Shown piece after piece: positions 1 to 10,890 of a stretch of 64,000 bases of DNA. A program made the translations under genes and the position numbers. The notes below the pieces were generated by a model that saw only the letters and a list, made by a program, of their open reading frames with translations, ran no database searches and was not told the origin of the DNA. The stretch is from Rhododendron vialii (lineage: Eukaryota; Streptophyta; Magnoliopsida; Ericales; Ericaceae): the NCBI RefSeq assembly GCF_030253575.1, contig NC_080560.1, positions 42,981,001-43,045,000 on the forward strand, written 5' to 3'. The stretch's first letter is position 1. Each line of letters begins with the position of its first letter.

Positions 1-102
1 CCGTTCTATCTGGGGCTACAATCAAAGATCATCGACCTTGACGGCAACAAATTCAATACCTCGGTCAACCCAGATCAACTCAAGCGTTATTATCCCTGAG
101 AG
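1..102 (+). CDS. C-terminal end of gypsy integrase/pol polyprotein (partial)
   Basis: Frame 1 is open from the first base to a TGA at 100-102. It reads a tail containing IIDLDGN and ending QLKRYYP. Tat-type gypsy pol proteins commonly end with a short DLDGN...LKKYY-like tail after the integrase core, which is why I call it. Only 33 residues are visible; no catalytic residue falls in the window. Confidence 0.65.
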
Positions 103-1557
103 ATGCTCATTGGATCGAAAACCACAAGGGTGGGCGATTCCAAGCAAAAGTTAGAGCAGCCTGCTAGACCGAAAACCTATGAAGGCGGTCTAGGCAAAAA
201 TGAATTGGCTAAAAGTCGAAAGCTCGCTAGACCGAAAACCTGAAAAGGCGGTACTAGGCAAAAAGTTAGAGCATAAAAGGAGAGGTAAAACACACGAGTG
301 AACCTTTGCCTGAACTACGTTTTGACCTGATTCCCAGAAAGGGATACGTAGGCAGTCTCTCTTCGAGGCTCGGTCATACTCTATCAATTGGATCCATGGT
401 TGACGTTTTGGTGCACATCAAGGGTCAAGAAAAGTCGAGAACAAGACAAGCTTCATTGGAGAAACAGACAGGGGAAACCATTCGTCTTTCAAGTTTAATG
501 CAAGCTGCTACTTCGATTTCAAAGCTGAGCAAAAGCCTTAAAATATTTTGAAGCATCAAAAACAGAACGAAATGCTTATGAGGCTTAACGGCTCACAGTT
601 TATTCTAAAGTTCAGCAAACGTCTAGTTTAAGCGGCTGCAGCAGCTTTGCAATCTCGCGCGCTAGTTTGAGGCTCACACGCACTCGTACAAAAGTGATGC
701 GCGTTGATCTCATACATGCGCGCGCTTCTTCATTTCCTGCATCAGACAGCAGTAGGCAGCCATCACGCCTAACAGAGATTTTTAGACCCTCAGGGGCACA
801 TTTCAAATTCAAAGCACCTCGAATCTCGTTCAAGGGGTTTTTACCAAGTCTTATCATGCTGTGCAAGTCATATGGTCTTAATGTGGCTGCACGGGGATGT
901 CGGTTTCAGTCCGGGCCTATATGAGTCATCATTTGCGTCTTTTGTCCATCTTTGCGACACTTTTCAAGTTTTTCAATCCATTGTCATGTCGGGATGTTTT
1001 TCCTAATTTTACCGATTTGTACAGGTCAATGTACATTTATTGGACCTTATGCAAGTGTCAGTTTCACCTGTCTAGGGGATACTGTGAATTTTGGCACATT
1101 AATGCCCAAAATTTCATTGTTTTCCATATGTCTAGGAGTCCGTGATATATCCGGGGCTCTTCTTCCTTTCTCAATTGAGCTAGGCGAGTCTGTACATATG
1201 TGTGTCTGTTTGTCGATTCAGTTCGCTTGTCAATGCAAATTAGATATTAGCGGTTGGTTTATGCATTCTTTTAGACAGTCCCAAGAGAGAGTCAAATAAA
1301 TTGGAAAATGCAATTTACATTGCTACCCTACCATCTGTGGTCCACAAGCAGTGGGATCTTGTGAGCAGCAAGGGCATGTCGGCTCAAGGCCAAGCAAAGC
1401 TTATCTATGGGGTTCATCCGCCCCAGCATCAAAGAAAAAGGGGTACATCGACCCAATACCACTCCTAAATGTCAACTGGGACAGGCCAGCCCACTCAATG
1501 TCTATCTATCTGGGAGTGCATCTAAGAAGCAAAGGACAGTGAAGTAAAGAGGCTCAA
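103..1557. other. Non-coding tail of the gypsy element, no gene seen
   Basis: Only short frames without recognisable domains occur here. Positions about 150-275 contain two imperfect copies of a motif around GCTAGACCGAAAACCT followed by AGGCGGT, a small direct repeat of the element's 3' region. Confidence 0.6.
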
Positions 1558-1850
1558 TGGTAGTCCTCAGTGGTAGAGCTCGGCCTCGTTCTCGTCATTG
1601 TCGTCACTCTTGATCTCCTTGAAGTATCTGGGGCCCCTATCCCATCTGCCTCTTCTGAGGAGGCTTTCGCTGATGGACTCTTTCTCTCTCAATCTCTCAG
1701 ACTACTCTCTCTGAACCTCTGAAAACTCTTTGGCGTAAGCCACCCTTTCTATGGGCCTTTCTTTCAACTGCACACCTCTAGCCGCTGGTTATCTATTGCT
1801 CTCGTATCTCTGAGCTATGGCTAAGATGACAGTACCGCTTTGTGTAACTC
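1558..1850 (-). pseudogene. Antisense coding relic inside the gypsy 3' region
   Basis: Read on the minus strand from about 1850 down to 1558, one frame gives a protein-like, charged sequence. It includes TVILAIAQRYESNR, ERPIERVAYAKEF, then RRGRWDRGPRYFKEIKSD and a tail rich in D, N and E ending ELYH before a stop. Two in-frame stop codons interrupt it. Some Tat-lineage elements are known to carry an extra antisense frame between pol and the 3' LTR, and position and strand fit that. I do not recognise the family of the protein. Confidence 0.45.
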
Positions 1851-2267
1851 TTGTTTATGTGGCCATCCTAGGCCATTATCCTCTAGAAGCCGCCCTAGTC
1901 TGCCCTTGCATTTTCAATTTATGCATTCAATTCCGTACATATCATTGCATATTGTATATCAACTGTTGAAAACAGGAAAAATCTATCCAGTGTCAAAGCA
2001 TGCCTGTCCAGTATCGAAAGCAGCAAGTAATCAGGATTTTGGGGGTTCATACTTGGGATCTAGTCACTACTGGAACTGGAGCCGAAGCCGAAGCCGCTGC
2101 TCTGGGAAAGTGCAATTGTAAGGGGGGTGCCACATGCTGTTCTCCTTATCTATTCCTCCATGACAAATGTCAAGCACACAGCCTCACTGTCCCGCTCCAC
2201 TAGCACCTGGAGCACACTTTGGCAATCAGAATACAATTCAAAGCAACAATTGCTTGTGCTACCCGTT

Positions 2268-2912
2268 TCAATCCTTCAACGACGATCAGCCATATCGTCC
2301 TTCTCAAATCAAATCAACGACGACCAGTCAGGTCGTCCTTTCAATCAAATCGACGACGGTCTACCCGTCCTTCAAATCAATTCAATCAACGACGATCAGC
2401 CATGTCGTCCTTCTCAATCAAATCAACGACGATCAGCCATGTCGTCCCTCTCAATCAAATCAACGACGATCAGCCACGTCGTCCTTCTCAATCAAATCAA
2501 CGACGATCAGCCACGTCGTCCCTCTCAATCAAATCAACGACGATCAACCATGTCGTCCTTCTCAATCAAATCAACGACGATCAGCCATGTCGTCCTTCTC
2601 AATCAAATCAACAACGATCAGCCACGTCGTCCTTCTCAATCAAATCAACGACGATCACCCATGTCGTCCTTCTTAATCAAAATCAACGACGATCAGCCAC
2701 GTCGTCCTTCTCAATCAAATCAACGACGATCAGCCACGTCGTCCTTCTCAATCAAATCAACGACGATCAGCCATGTCGTCCTTCTCAATCAAATCAACGA
2801 CGATCAGCCATATCGTCCTTTTCAATCCATCAACGACGATCAACCATATCGTCCTTTTCAATCCATCAACGACGATCAACCATATCGTCCTTTTCAATCT
2901 CTCGAATCAACG
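2268..2912. repeat. Tandem array 1, about 37-bp unit, about 17 copies
   Basis: The unit is built around CAACGACGATCAGCCA followed by TCGTCCTTCTCAATCAAAT. Because 37 is not a multiple of 3, long frames open in all three forward phases. Those frames are a by-product of the repeat, not genes. The last copies drift to CAACCATATCGTCC and are slightly different in length. Confidence 0.95.
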
Positions 2913-3640
2913 ATGGTTCCCGAGTCATCCTCAACGATGACCCACCGTCTCAAATCAACGATGGTTCAACGAGTCGTTCTTCAATGGTGACCCACCGTCT
3001 CAAATCAACGATGGTTCAACGAGTCGTCCTTCAGCGATGACCCACCATCTTGAATCAACGATGGTTCAACGAGTCGTCCTTCAGGGATGACCCACCGTCT
3101 CAAATCAACGATGGTTCAACGAGTCGTCCTTCAGGGATGACCCACCGTCTCAAATCAACGATGGTTCAACGAGTCGTCCTTCAGCGATGACCCACCGTCT
3201 CAAATCAACGATGGTTCAACGAGTCGTCCTTCAGCGATGACCCACCGTCTCAATCAACGATGGTTCAACGAGTCGCCCTTCAGTGATGACCCACCGTCTC
3301 AAATCAACGATGGTTCAACGAGTCGTCCTTCAGTGATGACCCACCGTCTCAAATCAACGATGGTTCAACGAGTCGTCCTTCAGTGATGACCCACCGTCTC
3401 AAATCGACGATGGTTCAACGAGTCGTCCCTCAGCGATGACCCACCGTCTCAAATCAACGATGGTTCAACGAGTCGTCCTTCAGGGATGACCCACCGTCTC
3501 AAATCAACGATGGTTCAACGAGTCGTCCTTCAGTGATGACCCACCGTCTCAAATCAACGATGGTTCAACGAGTCGTCCTTCAGTGATGACCCACCATCTC
3601 AAATCAACGATGGTTCCCGAGTCATCCTCAACGATGATCC
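2913..3640. repeat. Tandem array 2, 50-bp unit, about 14 copies
   Basis: The unit contains ATCAACGATGGTTCAACGAG then TCGTCCTTCAG and GATGACCCACCGTCTCAA. Spacing is exactly 50 bp over most copies. It shares the core TCAAATCAACGA with the arrays on both sides, so all three probably grew from one ancestral segment. Confidence 0.95.
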
Positions 3641-3897
3641 ATCATCCATGTTCAACGATGGTCCATCCATTCTGAATGAGTACCTCTATTTCAGACCAGC
3701 TTAGAGCACATTTTCCAGCAGTCCTATTGCTCTGTCTCGGATGGTCCTTGATAAGGAGATTGGCTCTGATTCCCAACAGATGGAATTTAACCTCCCTGAC
3801 GCGACCTACCCGTGATTGTTGGAGTTCTTTGTGTGCCGGATAAGGTTTGGTCCCCAACAACGTTCATCGTTCCGCGATTAAACCATTTCCCCAAGCA
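3641..3897. other. Unique spacer between tandem arrays
   Basis: About 250 bp of non-repetitive DNA separates the 50-bp and 30-bp arrays. No coding signal was seen. Confidence 0.6.
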
Positions 3898-4475
3898 GAG
3901 TCAAATCAACGACGGTCTGCCCGTCCAACTCTCAACTCAACGACGGTTCGCCCGTCCACTTTCAAATCAAACGAGCGACGGTTTGCCCGTCCAATTCCAA
4001 ATCAACGACGGTTTGCCCGTCCAACTCCAAATCAACGACGGTTTGCCCGTCCAACTTCAAATCAACAACGGTTTGCCCGTCCGACTTCAAATCAAACGAT
4101 GATCCGCTCGTCCAACTTCAAATCAACGACGATCTATTCGTCCAATTTCAAATCAACGACGATCCTCTCGTCCAATTTCAAATCAACGACGATCCATCCG
4201 TCCAATTTCAAATCAACGACGATCTATCCGTCCAATTTCAAATCAATGACGATCCTCTCGTCCAATTTCAAATCAACGACGATCTATCCGTCCAATTTCA
4301 AATCAACGACGATCCACTCGTCCAATTTCAAATCAACGACGATCCTCTCGTCCAATTTCAAATGAACGACGATCCATCCGTCCAATTTCAAATCAACGAC
4401 GATCCTCTCGTCCAATTTCAAATCAACGACGATCTATCCGTCCAATTTCAAATCAACGGCGATCTATCCGTCCCA
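3898..4475. repeat. Tandem array 3, 30-bp unit, about 19 copies
   Basis: The unit is CAAATCAACGACGATC plus CTCTCGTCCAATTT, with a 30-bp period visible directly in the 60-base lines. The first copies use a GGTTTGCCCGTCCAA variant, the later ones GATCYWYYCGTCCAA. Long frames across it are repeat artefacts. Confidence 0.95.
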
Positions 4476-4705
4476 CAATCTGCTTTCCCCAACAGAGTCG
4501 ATGCTTCTGCAAAAGGATCATTCCCCAGGAGAGTCCACATTTCTGTGATCTGTCTATCAAAAACAGCAAAAGCGGCGGTCTATCCGCCCCAGCGTCGAAT
4601 CAAACAGGTTCTTCAAAATTCTTGCATTCTGGATAGCCTTGAAGAGGGTGTCTAGGAAACCTTTGACGTTACTTGTCTCCAGTCAATGGTGCTTCAAGTG
4701 CCGTC

Positions 4706-4714
4706 AAAGGGGGG
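4706..4714 (+). promoter_or_regulatory. Polypurine tract of the gypsy element
   Basis: AAAGGGGGG lies four bases before the LTR start TGTAGACACC. This is the expected place for the primer of plus-strand DNA synthesis and it fixes the LTR left border. Confidence 0.75.
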
Positions 4715-4904
4715 CTTCTGTAGACACCCCATTCTGGACTGTCCAGATAGCGTTATTTGTCAATCTTTTTATTTCCCCAATGATGATCTTAGTCGAAAAC
4801 AGTTTAAGGACAAAGGTGTGGTTGAGCTTTGAGCGTCCCGAACCTCTCTCAAAACACCTTTCAAACCCTTCAAACCAGAACCAAACAGCCCCAGCAAAAC
4901 CCAA

Positions 4905-6235
4905 TTGGCATACGCCAGTGTCCTGGAGGCGTACGCCAGTCACCTGCCACGTGTCAGTCATCGACCAGTGGCCCATCTTTTACTGGCGCACGCCAGTTAA
5001 TAGTGGCGCACGCCAGTCAAACCCAGTCAAATCAACTTTATTCAGCAACTTAGGCGGGACTTTTGTGCCACCCTGACGTCGGCCACAGTGTCCCTGATAA
5101 TTATATCTGCCAGGCCCGCTCCCCCTCTCTTCTACACCCCCCATCAAGGCAAGTCCCATGCATTTAATGCATGGGAGGCTCCAACCTTACCTTAAACAGC
5201 CAAACAAGGCCTTAGACCAGACTGATCTCAGTCACTCCCCCTCTATAAATACCCCCCTTGCATTCATTTGCAAGGGGTTGGCCTCATTAAGAAGAAAAGT
5301 TCTCTCTTCTTCCTCCTTTTTTGCTTTCTCTCTTCTTCTTCCATTGAAAGAGAAAGGAAAGAAGCCCACTTCCACATACCTCCACTGATATCCAGTCACC
5401 ATACAACATCCATCTTCAACCTCTAGGCTCTAAACCACCTTCAAACTTCAACACCCAAAAGGTATACCACCTTTGCATTCCTTTCTGTTTTCGGCCCCTG
5501 AGGGGAACCAGCAAGGCCTAGGCTGGTAAACAATACTGGTCCTGGCCTTGAACTGGTAAAAATACAACAATCGTATGCGACGATACTTGGCGCACGCCAG
5601 TTCCTACATGCCGTACGCCAGTCATGGCAGTACGAGCACAACTGGCGTGGGGATCATGGATCGTCATTCATTTCGTTTTATCTTTCTGTCGATCACCTTA
5701 GCATGCTAATAACCGGTTTACTGCTTTCCATATTTAGAATTGTTTAGTGGTAATATCCTATCTTTTTCATCTCTGTCATGTAAAGGCCTCTGGGATCCTT
5801 CTGGTCATGTTCCAGAACCCAGATGATGCAAAGCCAAACACTGGAATCAAAGGCAAAGTGGCGTACGACAGTAATACACTGGCGTACGGCAGTAGGCTTC
5901 TGGGTCCAGTAACTGGCCCTTGCATCTGAAGCGTAAGCTAGGCCTATCTTCTGTCCCACACTGTTTTGGGGTGTTCTGCTTTCTTTCATGGCCTAAAGCC
6001 ATTCATTTTGCCTGTGACTGTGTATATTCTGCTATATTAAACTGCGTGGTTTGCCCTGGGTGTGCGCTGGTCCTTTTCCAAAGCCCAGAGGGTTGCAAAC
6101 AAAGACTGAGAGATCCAACAAGTGGAGTACGCCAGTTTATATGTGGCGTGCGCAGGTTGTATCACCATGCAGTGGCTCGATCAGTGCATGCTGGCAGAAT
6201 CTGCTCACGTCACCTTGTGACGGCGTACTGCAGTT
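4905..6235. repeat. Eleven dispersed copies of a palindromic motif in the LTR
   Basis: Variants of ACTGGCGYACGCCAGT occur near 4905, 4929, 4982, 5002, 5585, 5609, 5858, 5877, 6122, 6142 and 6221. The best copies (4982, 5002) are near-perfect inverted repeats; the rest have one to a few changes. They lie both upstream and downstream of the TATA box. Confidence 0.85.
5244..5250 (+). promoter_or_regulatory. TATA box of the gypsy LTR promoter
   Basis: TATAAAT lies in CCCTCTATAAATACCCCCC about 525 bp into the LTR. Transcription would be expected about 30 bp downstream. Confidence 0.6.
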
Positions 6236-6734
6236 TGCTCGGGATGCTCAGTGCTTGTTCTCAATCTATACTTAGCATCGCAATCAAATCATTCATAAGC
6301 ATTTTGTCACATAAACTGCAATTGGTTACCGCTTTCGTCCCCATTAACTGTTCCCCCGCCCTAACTGGCTAAAAAAAAAATGATAAAATGAGAGAAAAAT
6401 GCAAAGGTTTTCATGAAATGCCCGAGTAGAGACCGATCTCCGGATTGGGCGAGAGGGGGTGCCATAAAACCCTTCCCCTCTCGTAACCTGGCTCCCGAAC
6501 CTCAGATATCGAAGGTGACGACGGACCGGTCTACGCCTTTTCAAAATCAAACAAACGTGGCAAAAACGTTTTCGAGTTCGGTTCCTTGGGTGTTCCTACC
6601 GCTAAAACCCGAGTGGCGACTCTGAATCGAGGCGTTTCGCCGCGCATTTTTCAAAAGAGGGCCGCGCCCAGTCTTTAAAAAGGGAACCCAAAGATCGAGC
6701 GATTTTCGGGGCGCGTGCCCACACTGATAATTTA

Positions 6735-6925
6735 ATGGATTAATGAATGGGAATTCATCTCTATCCATTTCATCTGTTTGCCTATAGAAACCCATCCAAG
6801 GCCTATCAACTGGTCTAATGGATTAATATTCACGGGGAATCCATCTCTTTCCATTTCTTGTGTTTGCTATAAAGAAAACCCATCCAGGGCCTATCAACTG
6901 ATCTTGGAGTACTGCATACCTATTC
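6735..6925 (+). promoter_or_regulatory. Two tandem orphan copies of a jacalin-lectin promoter
   Basis: Two successive copies carry the block ATCCATCTC...TTTG...CTATARA...ACCCATCCA then GGCCTATCAACTG. This matches the sequence directly upstream of lectin genes A (36665-36750) and C (53445-53515). The second copy continues through GATCTTGGAGTACTGCATAC, the start of the lectin 5' leader. It is cut by the TRIM at 6926. No lectin exon follows on the far side. Confidence 0.7.
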
Positions 6926-7333
6926 TGTGGAAACTTTATATCCATCTCAAAACCAATAGACAATGAGTGTAGAGGTCCCAGATGTTATTAAGTGATCACC
7001 CATTCTACACCCAAGCAATGTGGGACTCTATTTCCTTAACATCCCCCCTCACGTGCAGCCGCGTTTGAGGTCTATCTCATGTAGCCACTTTTGGGTCCTA
7101 CCATCGCGCAGCCTTTTTGCTAGTTTGTCAAAATGTGGGGTGGAACGGGCCCCGCTCTGATACCATGTGGAAACTTTATATCCATCTCAAAACCAATTGG
7201 CAATGAGTGGAGAGGTCGCAGATGTTATTAAGTGATCACCCATTCCACTCCCAAGCAACGTGGGACTTGATATTTTTAACATCCCCCCTCGCGTGCAGCC
7301 GCGTTTGAGATTTGTCATGTGTGGCCACTTTTC
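6926..7333 (-). mobile_element. TRIM retrotransposon, LTR-internal-LTR-partial internal
   Basis: Two 116-bp terminal repeats (6926-7041 and 7166-7281) each start TGTGGAAAC and end TTAACA on the plus strand. The 124-bp internal part ends GCTCTGATACCA, which on the minus strand is the methionyl-tRNA primer site TGGTATCAGAGC. The GAGGGGGGA tract next to the other LTR is the minus-strand polypurine tract. A further truncated internal segment follows at 7282-7333, so this copy is a head-to-tail recombinant. It has no coding capacity. Confidence 0.85.
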
Positions 7334-9680
7334 TTAACGTCGTTTCAACCAACATCACATAATAAAATAGCGTGCGGCGTCGTTTCGTCTGAACAAAGGT
7401 TTGATAGGGTGTGACCAAATCTAGCTATTTTCACAGAAACAAATTCACACTTATCGTCTCCGATCATGTATTAATCAGTACTCGATTCAAATGATGTTTA
7501 ACAAGGATTATCTTCTAAACAAGTTCTTCAACCAGGACAACTTCGATCATGGAGGTAAACCGGAATGCGCTCACAATTTTCTAAACAAGCTCTTCAACAT
7601 GTTTTCATAGGACTTCTCAGGTTGACGATGCGAAGTACCAATGAGTAAGGACGACATCGTTTTTGGTATTCCTCCGGTGTTCAAGATGCGAGCTTTAAAT
7701 GGAACCGAGACATAGCCGTATGGACCAAGCTCGCGTCTGTTATATGCGTGTTTCTTGCGGAACACCAGTTGTCGTCTCCATTTGGCAAGATTTCTCTACT
7801 CTCTCTCTCGGTGGGTATACATATTGTATTTAACTGAATCTTCATCTACAAACGGACGTCAATCCTCTCCAAACTGACTCTGGCCTCACATTTTCAGATA
7901 TGCAAAAGCTTAATTTTTTTCTGGATTGAGTACGACTCAAATGAGGCTATCAATTTCATCAATTCATGTTACCTAATTTGATTCATGTCTATCTTCTTTT
8001 TCGGTAATTGGATTTTTGTTTCCTTTTTGCAATTCTTGTTATTGCCACCAAAACTATAATTTTTCCTTTCTCTGGATGAACCTCTATGGTATATCTCTCA
8101 GTGTTTGGATAAGTGTCCATATAGGTGAATTTGGAAGTCTTTTTTGTTTTTGTTTTTGAAATGAATTTGGAAGTATTGTTGCCCTGTATTTAGCTGCTGG
8201 ATCTTTGGCTGTGGTCAGTTCTCTCACAACAAAGCTCGATAGTGATATGAGCATAGTTGTTAAAAACCTACGATCTTAAAATTTGTATCGTCTCCTTCAA
8301 AACTATAAGTATCTGACCCGTAGACTTTTTGAGTAGAAATCCTACAAGAATTCAATGAGGTATCCTACAATTGTGTGTGTGTGTGTGTGTGTTAGGAAAA
8401 AGCTCTCTATTTCTCTAATTGAGTTATGATCTCAAGATACTGTTGTTATGCAATCTTTGTAGTTAAACTATGTGCATACACATGGTTCTGCTACATGGAC
8501 ATGTTAACCAGTTCGCATTCATAGATAGTTCTAATACTATACCCATAGTGCGAAGAGGATATCTTTGAATGTTTTTACTTTTCTTCTTCAAAATAGCAAA
8601 TATAGGATGTTGTGTGATGGGCTAAAGGATCACCGATTTGTTGGCCTCAGGGGAGAGTGTTGTGTAGAGAGAGGAAATGTAAGGGAGATTTGAAGTGAAG
8701 ATCAAGACTGGGCTTTGTTGTTGACTGACAGAATTTAAATTGATAATCTGTAACTTTTACACGAAAAAGAGCTAATGTCTCTTGATCGAATATGGCTTGA
8801 TGGAAATGAGACTTTTCAAACACAATTGATAGGGATGGCAATATGGCACCTATCAACATGGCTAATGGATGTTTTTTTTGAAAACTCAAAATACAATGGG
8901 ATGAGATTCTGGAGATTATCAAGATTCAAATACCTTTTTGGGTGAAAATGAAATAGCTAATTTTTTTTTTTTGAAAACTCAGAACCACAATGGGATGAGA
9001 TTATGGGGATTACCAAGATTCGAATAGCTTTTTGGGTGAAAACAAAGTGGGGAACGAATGATTTCAGGATCAATGACTTCATAAGGAATCTCTCTAATGG
9101 AGTTGGAGGTGTATGCTGTTGAAGTTGCAGGGCTTCAAGAGACTTTATGGGTGTGTGTTGCAGTGTGTGTGTGTGTGTGTGTTATGCATCAGTGAGTGTG
9201 ACTGAATTGAACTACTGTTGTATATTGTGTTGATTGAGCTCCAATTGAAAATTCAAAAGCAGACAATTGTCATGGACTAGTATTGAGCTTTAACTGATAA
9301 TTCAAAACAAGTGTGAGATTGGTCAATTCATTAACTCACACACATTTCAAAGAAAAAGGCATCAAGGGGAAAAACTAAAACACTGTCCATGTTTCTGCAG
9401 ACCTGTTTTGTGCTTGTTGTCTCTAATCATCACGTTATGTTCCCTTGTTATTTGAGTTTTTGTGGTGAAAAGCTTTTTGTCCCTTGTCATTAGTCTCCCT
9501 CCGCTCGTAAATAGGTATTAAAATTTCTATGTTGTTCCTTTACAATTTTTATTCTCTGAAAATGTTTATATTTCCTCTTGCACATCTATGCTTCTTATGA
9601 ACCAGGATTGAACTTTCTGGCTGACAATGAAGTATATTTCATGGTTTTGATGATGACCCAAGTAAATTTATTATCCTCAG
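7334..9680. other. Intergenic DNA, no gene recognised
   Basis: AT-rich sequence with two short TG runs (about 8373-8392 and 9163-9182). Two similar segments near 8870-8930 and 8965-9040 look like a local duplication (GAAAACTC..AAT..GGGATGAGATT). It may include introns or flanks of the broken dehydrogenase relic that follows, but I found no further exons of it. Confidence 0.5.
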
Positions 9681-10140
9681 CAGTTGATATGTAACAGACC
9701 TCACCACGGGGGGATACTTGGAGTTCATATTTTTGGGTTGCACGCTGCAGATCTCATCCATGAAGCATCCAATGCTATAGCGTTGGGGACACGTATTCAG
9801 GTAGTTTTGCTTTGATAAATACCAAAATTCTACTACATAATTCCCCACACCTTAATATGTGAGGTTTCAGAATGGATCGCTGTCTTGCAACTTTGAAGGT
9901 TTTCCTTAGCTTTCAACCTGGGACTTCATTTTTTGTTTGTTAACATCTAGCTCTGAATTTTCCTGGGTATTGAAGGAGAGTGACCGTGACTGACACTACA
10001 CATTATAAGCAAATGTATGTTTTTGGTTTGTACCCTGCAGGACAGCAGTTCATGCTCATCCAACCTTGTCCAAAGTTCTTGACGAACTCTTCAAATATAT
10101 GAGCCTAGATAAGCCTCTCCTATCGACTAGTAAATGCTGA
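9681..10140 (+). pseudogene. Relic of plastid-type dihydrolipoyl dehydrogenase (E3), last two exons
   Basis: Exon 9681-9800 is flanked by TTATCCTCAG and a GT donor. It reads [19 protein letters not shown] then [10 protein letters not shown], the C-terminal dimerisation domain of the E3 flavoprotein. E3 reoxidises lipoamide in pyruvate dehydrogenase complexes. The next exon starts at 10041 after TACCCTGCAG and contains AVHAHPTLSKVLDELFK, with the family's HAHPT active-site motif. Between GAC and GCAGTTCAT about 8 bases expected in this family appear to be missing, which breaks the frame. The end diverges to a stop at 10138-10140. No upstream exons with the FAD or NAD domains were found. Confidence 0.75.
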
Positions 10141-10882
10141 GCGAGCATGGAAACATTGATGTCTTCTGATCACATTTCCTAGATATGATAGTTAAAACCA
10201 TTTACACTGAATGTTTAGTAGGTCTTGCCCATTTGCATCACATTGACAGAAATCAATCTCTCTCATCCGCTAAACCATTGGAGCAGGTAAATGCTAGAGT
10301 CCCTAGTTCCGACTAGTGAACCAATTGCCGTATAAAATCTGGTGTAACAGTTTTGGAGAGAACTTGTATCAGGGAATTTCAAGATATACTTTCAGCTGTC
10401 TCTTTTTATAGACTTTTGGGGTTATGATTTTTTTTTCTTCTTGTATGTATGCTTTGCAGAACTTTAGTAAATTAGTAGTATCCAAACCCGAGCATGTATC
10501 TCCCTACAATGACGACTATCTTTTTGGAAAGCATCCTCAAGAGAAACAAAGAATCCAAGGCGTGAGCCCATATACAAGAGATAAGCGAAAGCAGAGAAAA
10601 ACTAAAACCTATACAAGAGATACTAGAGAACCAAGAACCGATATTCTATTTCTGCAGAATAACAGAATACCGGTATGCCTAAAATTCTAGGAAGAGAGTG
10701 TGTAGAGAGAGAGCAATCCAATATGGAATTTTTGGTGTAAGAAATGACTTTACAAATGAGCTTATTTATAGACTTATAGGCACCATTTTGTGAAAGGTTG
10801 TGTCTTTAGAAGAAACACACATTACTAAGGGTCGTGTCTTTTAAAGACACTAGTTAGGAAAAGTCATGTCTATTGAAAACAA
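10141..10882. other. Intergenic DNA, no supported gene
   Basis: An 88-codon plus-strand frame lies at 10424-10690. It has low-complexity repeats of YTRD and no recognisable domain; I do not support it as a gene. Confidence 0.5.
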
Positions 10883-10890
10883 TTAATTAA

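Larger units (their letters stand above)
1..6723 (+). mobile_element. 3' part of a Ty3/gypsy LTR retrotransposon, Tat/Ogre-like
   Basis: The window opens inside the element. In order there is the end of the pol frame (1-102), a long non-coding tail with three tandem arrays, a polypurine tract (4706-4714), and a 2.0-kb LTR that starts TGTAGACACC and ends CCCACA. The LTR start just after a G-rich tract, the large size and the repeat-filled region between pol and LTR are typical of the Tat lineage. The 5' half and 5' LTR lie outside the window, so the target-site duplication cannot be tested; the right flank begins CTGAT. The lineage call is from memory of family features, not from a search. Confidence 0.75.
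4719..6723 (+). repeat. 3' LTR of the gypsy element, about 2.0 kb
   Basis: It starts TG at 4719 directly after the polypurine tract. It ends CA at 6723, where sequence related to lectin promoters begins. It includes a TATA box at 5244 and eleven copies of a palindromic motif around TGGCGTACGCCA. The right border is inferred from the TG...CA rule and the change of sequence type; the partner LTR is not in view. Confidence 0.7.

Noticed and set aside
2127..3040. Long overlapping plus-strand frames (up to 287 codons) rich in Ser, Gln, Asn and Arg
   Set aside because: They run through a 37-bp tandem array, open in all three phases, and have no codon or domain signal.
2268..4475. CRISPR-like regular repeats of 30-50 bp
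   Set aside because: Units are directly tandem with no unique spacers, in a plant retrotransposon.
10424..10690. 88-codon frame after the dehydrogenase relic
   Set aside because: Low complexity, no homology I can name, no promoter or paralog.
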